Assembly (NCBI RefSeq): GCF_000425725.1 | Contig: NZ_KE384440.1 | Coordinates: 442,317-506,316, forward strand | DNA length: 64,000 nucleotides | Direction: 5' to 3' | DNA from: Halomonas halocynthiae DSM 14573 | Lineage (GTDB): Bacteria > Pseudomonadota > Gammaproteobacteria > Pseudomonadales > Halomonadaceae | In this document: piece by piece, positions 62,176 to 64,000 of the stretch | Position numbering within the stretch: position 1 is the first letter of the stretch | How the letters are laid out: each line of letters starts with the position of its first letter | Made by a program: the position numbers and the translations under genes | Notes under the pieces: model-generated | Told to the model about the DNA's origin: nothing | What the model saw: only the letters and a program-made list of their open reading frames with translations | Databases searched by the model: none

Positions 62176-63660
62176 ATGACCGTACGCACTCGCATCGCGC
62201 CGTCTCCCACCGGTGACCCCCATGTAGGCACCGCATATATTGCTTTGTTTAACCTGTGCTTTGCGCGCCAGCACAAGGGAACGTTTATTCTGCGAATTGA
62301 AGATACCGATCAAGCGCGGTCGACGCCGGAATCTGAACAGATGATTCTGGATTCATTACGTTGGTTGGGGCTGGATTGGGATGAGGGGCCGGATGTTGGT
62401 GGGCCTCACGGACCATACCGGCAGAGTGAGCGTGGGGATATTTACGCGCAATACGCTGAACAGCTTGTTGCAGATGGCCATGCGTTTAAGTGCTATCGCA
62501 CCAGTGAAGAGCTTGATGCGCTGCGAGAGGCGCGTAAAGACGCTGGGATGCAACTGGCGTTGAAGCCGGCAGATTTGGCCTTGCCTGCTGATGAAGCGGC
62601 ACGGCGTGAAAAGGAGGGCTGGCCTTTTGTGATTCGTATGCAGGTACCTGATTCGGGCACCTGCGTTGTGCATGACATGCTGCGCGGTGAGATTGAGGTG
62701 GACTGGCAGCAGGTTGATGCGCAAATTTTGCTTAAGTCTGACGGTATGCCGACTTACCATCTGGCTAACGTGGTAGACGACCACCTGATGGGGATAACAC
62801 ACGTTCTGCGTGGCGAAGAGTGGATCAATTCAGCACCGAAGCATCAGCTGCTGTATGCCTGCTTTGGCTGGCAGATGCCGGTGCTGTGCCATATGCCGCT
62901 GTTACGTAACCCTGACAAGTCAAAGTTATCTAAGCGCAAAAATCCGACCTCAATTAATTATTACCGCCGTATGGGGTATTTACCCCAGGCAGTGACGAAT
63001 TATTTGGGGCGTATGGGCTGGTCAATGCCTGGTGAAAGCGAAAAATTCAGTCTTGACGAAATGATGGCGCATTTTGATATACAGCGCGTTTCGTTGGGCG
63101 GCCCAGTATTTGATCTGGAAAAACTGACCTGGCTTAACGGCCTGTATATTCGTGAGGACCTTGATGATGCGGCGTTGATGAAGGCGCTGATGGACTGGGC
63201 CTTCAACGAACGCTATGTCAGTGAAATTCTGCCTCAAGTGCGTCCACGGGTTGAAACGTTATCTGACGTGATTCCGCTGGCGGGACATTTCTTCTCAGGC
63301 TTGCCAGTGATTCAGCCAAGTGACTTCGATAAGGTGGCGTTGGAGCCTGAGGAGCTTGTCAGGCTGTTGCAGTTCTTAGTATGGCGTTTAGAAGTTGTGC
63401 CTACCTGGAACAAGCCTGCGTTGTTGGAGGAGGTTAAGTTATTGGCTGAGCACTTTGAGCTGAAGATGAAAGGTTTTCTGGCACCTGTGTTCATTGCTAT
63501 TACAGGCTCGGCATCGAGTACTTCTGTCATGGATGCCATGGCTATTTTAGGGTCAGACATGACGCGTGCCCGCTTAAGGCATGCGATTAATGTGCTCGGC
63601 GGTGTGTCCAAAAAACAGGCCAAGCGTTTCGAAAAGCAGTACCGGGAACTCTCGCTGTAA
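62176..63660 (+). CDS. gltX: Glutamate--tRNA ligase
   Basis: 494 residues from ATG at 62176 with AAGGA 8 bases before; the frame extends further upstream but without homology. [20 protein letters not shown] contains the HIGH-type motif, and [15 protein letters not shown] contains the KMSKS-type motif KLSKR. The discriminating type of enzyme, joining Glu to tRNA-Glu. The matching tRNA-Glu gene lies about 200 bp downstream. Confidence 0.97.
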   Translation: MTVRTRIAPSPTGDPHVGTAYIALFNLCFARQHKGTFILRIEDTDQARSTPESEQMILDSLRWLGLDWDEGPDVGGPHGPYRQSERGDIYAQYAEQLVADGHAFKCYRTSEELDALREARKDAGMQLALKPADLALPADEAARREKEGWPFVIRMQVPDSGTCVVHDMLRGEIEVDWQQVDAQILLKSDGMPTYHLANVVDDHLMGITHVLRGEEWINSAPKHQLLYACFGWQMPVLCHMPLLRNPDKSKLSKRKNPTSINYYRRMGYLPQAVTNYLGRMGWSMPGESEKFSLDEMMAHFDIQRVSLGGPVFDLEKLTWLNGLYIREDLDDAALMKALMDWAFNERYVSEILPQVRPRVETLSDVIPLAGHFFSGLPVIQPSDFDKVALEPEELVRLLQFLVWRLEVVPTWNKPALLEEVKLLAEHFELKMKGFLAPVFIAITGSASSTSVMDAMAILGSDMTRARLRHAINVLGGVSKKQAKRFEKQYRELSL

Positions 63661-63708
63661 GCAGAGCGTATGGGTAGCTCGGGCAGGGGGGTAGGTCGAT
63701 GACAAGTG

Positions 63709-63737
63709 TTGACCTATTCCCTGCGAGTGAGTACTAT
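63709..63737 (+). promoter_or_regulatory. Promoter of the tRNA-Ala/tRNA-Glu unit
   Basis: TTGACC (63709-63714), 17-base spacer, TACTAT (63732-63737), 20 bases before the tRNA-Ala 5' end. Confidence 0.75.
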
Positions 63738-63757
63738 ACCGCTCGTCTGAAAGAGAT

Positions 63758-63833
63758 GGGGCCTTAGCTCAGCTGGGAGAGCGCAACACTGGCAGTGTTG
63801 AGGTCAGCGGTTCGATCCCGCTAGGCTCCACCA
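63758..63833 (+). tRNA. tRNA-Ala (GGC anticodon)
   Basis: 76 nt including encoded CCA. The acceptor stem GGGGCCT/AGGCTCC (one G-T pair), D-loop AGCTCAGCTGGGAGAGC, anticodon loop CTGGCAG (anticodon GGC) and T-loop GTTCGATCC are all intact. Confidence 0.97.
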
Positions 63834-63859
63834 ATACTTTTTGACAGTTGCATTACTGC

Positions 63860-63935
63860 GTCCCATTCGTCTAGTGGTCTAGGACACCGCCCTTTCACGG
63901 CGGTAACAGGGGTTCGAACCCCCTATGGGACGCCA
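63860..63935 (+). tRNA. tRNA-Glu (TTC anticodon)
   Basis: 76 nt including encoded CCA. Acceptor stem GTCCCAT/ATGGGAC, anticodon loop CTTTCAC (anticodon TTC) in the stem CCGCC/GGCGG, T-loop GGTTCGAACC. Pairs functionally with gltX just upstream. Confidence 0.97.
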
Positions 63936-64000
63936 TTTATTGTTAATGCAGTGCTTTTCACACCGTTGAAGCGGTTGAAGACTTATTAAGAGGACGCCTT

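Noticed and set aside
1..64000. Integron integrase, cas genes, restriction-modification or complete prophage
   Set aside because: No translated frame shows the motifs of these families; only the short integrase and transposase fragments noted were found.

Overview
The window looks like a chromosomal segment of a halophilic gammaproteobacterium of the Halomonadaceae (Halomonas/Vreelandella type). This is inferred from protein flavour (Pseudomonas-like GltX, LiuABCDE, KynBU, RbbA and RND genes), a moderately GC-rich core, and the gltX - tRNA-Ala - tRNA-Glu order at the right end. No database search was possible.

Region 1 (about 1-15,450) is an accessory block with the layout of an integron gene-cassette array. 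Small genes all lie on the + strand, each followed by a 55-115 bp imperfect hairpin bounded by a RYYYAAC-like inverse core and a GTTRRRY-like core (attC). I place 17 attC sites and two collapsed remnants. Cargo: four GNAT acetyltransferases, three LysE-type exporters, a GST, a PaiB-like flavoprotein, VOC and ABM-fold proteins, a DUF4336 protein, an AAA ATPase/kinase, a lipoprotein, small membrane proteins, a Coa1-domain protein, an SH3-like protein, and a MATE pump with a glyoxalase-superfamily partner. No integrase gene is visible, so the array either starts upstream or is an integrase-less cluster. Several sites are decayed: a zero-spacer attC, cores lacking the conserved G, a hexanucleotide expansion in an attC loop, and truncated genes.

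Region 2 (15.5-24.8 kb) holds a LysR/flavin-monooxygenase pair with a small kinase, a MocR regulator divergent from an APC permease, and a compact four-gene minus-strand cluster (methyltransferase, FemAB/GNAT-like transferase, ferredoxin-fold protein, PNPOx-like flavoprotein). I do not recognise a pathway for this cluster. Fragments of IS3-family transposase genes lie on both sides of it (OrfA-like at 18.24 kb, OrfB-like at 24.4-24.7 kb).

Region 3 (24.8-42.6 kb) is catabolic core. It contains a complete leucine/isovalerate operon (liuABCDE) with a perfect 16-bp palindrome upstream, then a kynurenine locus (Lrp-type regulator divergent from a periplasmic racemase, kynU, kynB and an NSS transporter) closed by a strong terminator. 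After these come an NYN protein, a proline-racemase-family enzyme without the usual cysteines overlapping an MDR oxidoreductase, a 2OG-Fe(II) oxygenase, two Nudix hydrolases and a NIF3-like protein.

Region 4 (42.7-58.5 kb) is mostly envelope transport: a DUF3141 gene that has lost its hydrolase core, a yhiI-rbbA-yhhJ type ABC exporter operon, an alpha/beta hydrolase, a TolC-MFP-RND tripartite pump, an OB-fold membrane protein, and a TetR regulator. Near-identical 16-bp operators lie upstream of the pump adaptor and between tetR and an aspartoacylase-family gene.

Region 5 (58.5-64 kb) has dusA with a 28-codon integrase remnant at its 5' end (scar of a dusA-targeting element), a 650-residue membrane-anchored protein of unknown function, gltX, and the two tRNAs.
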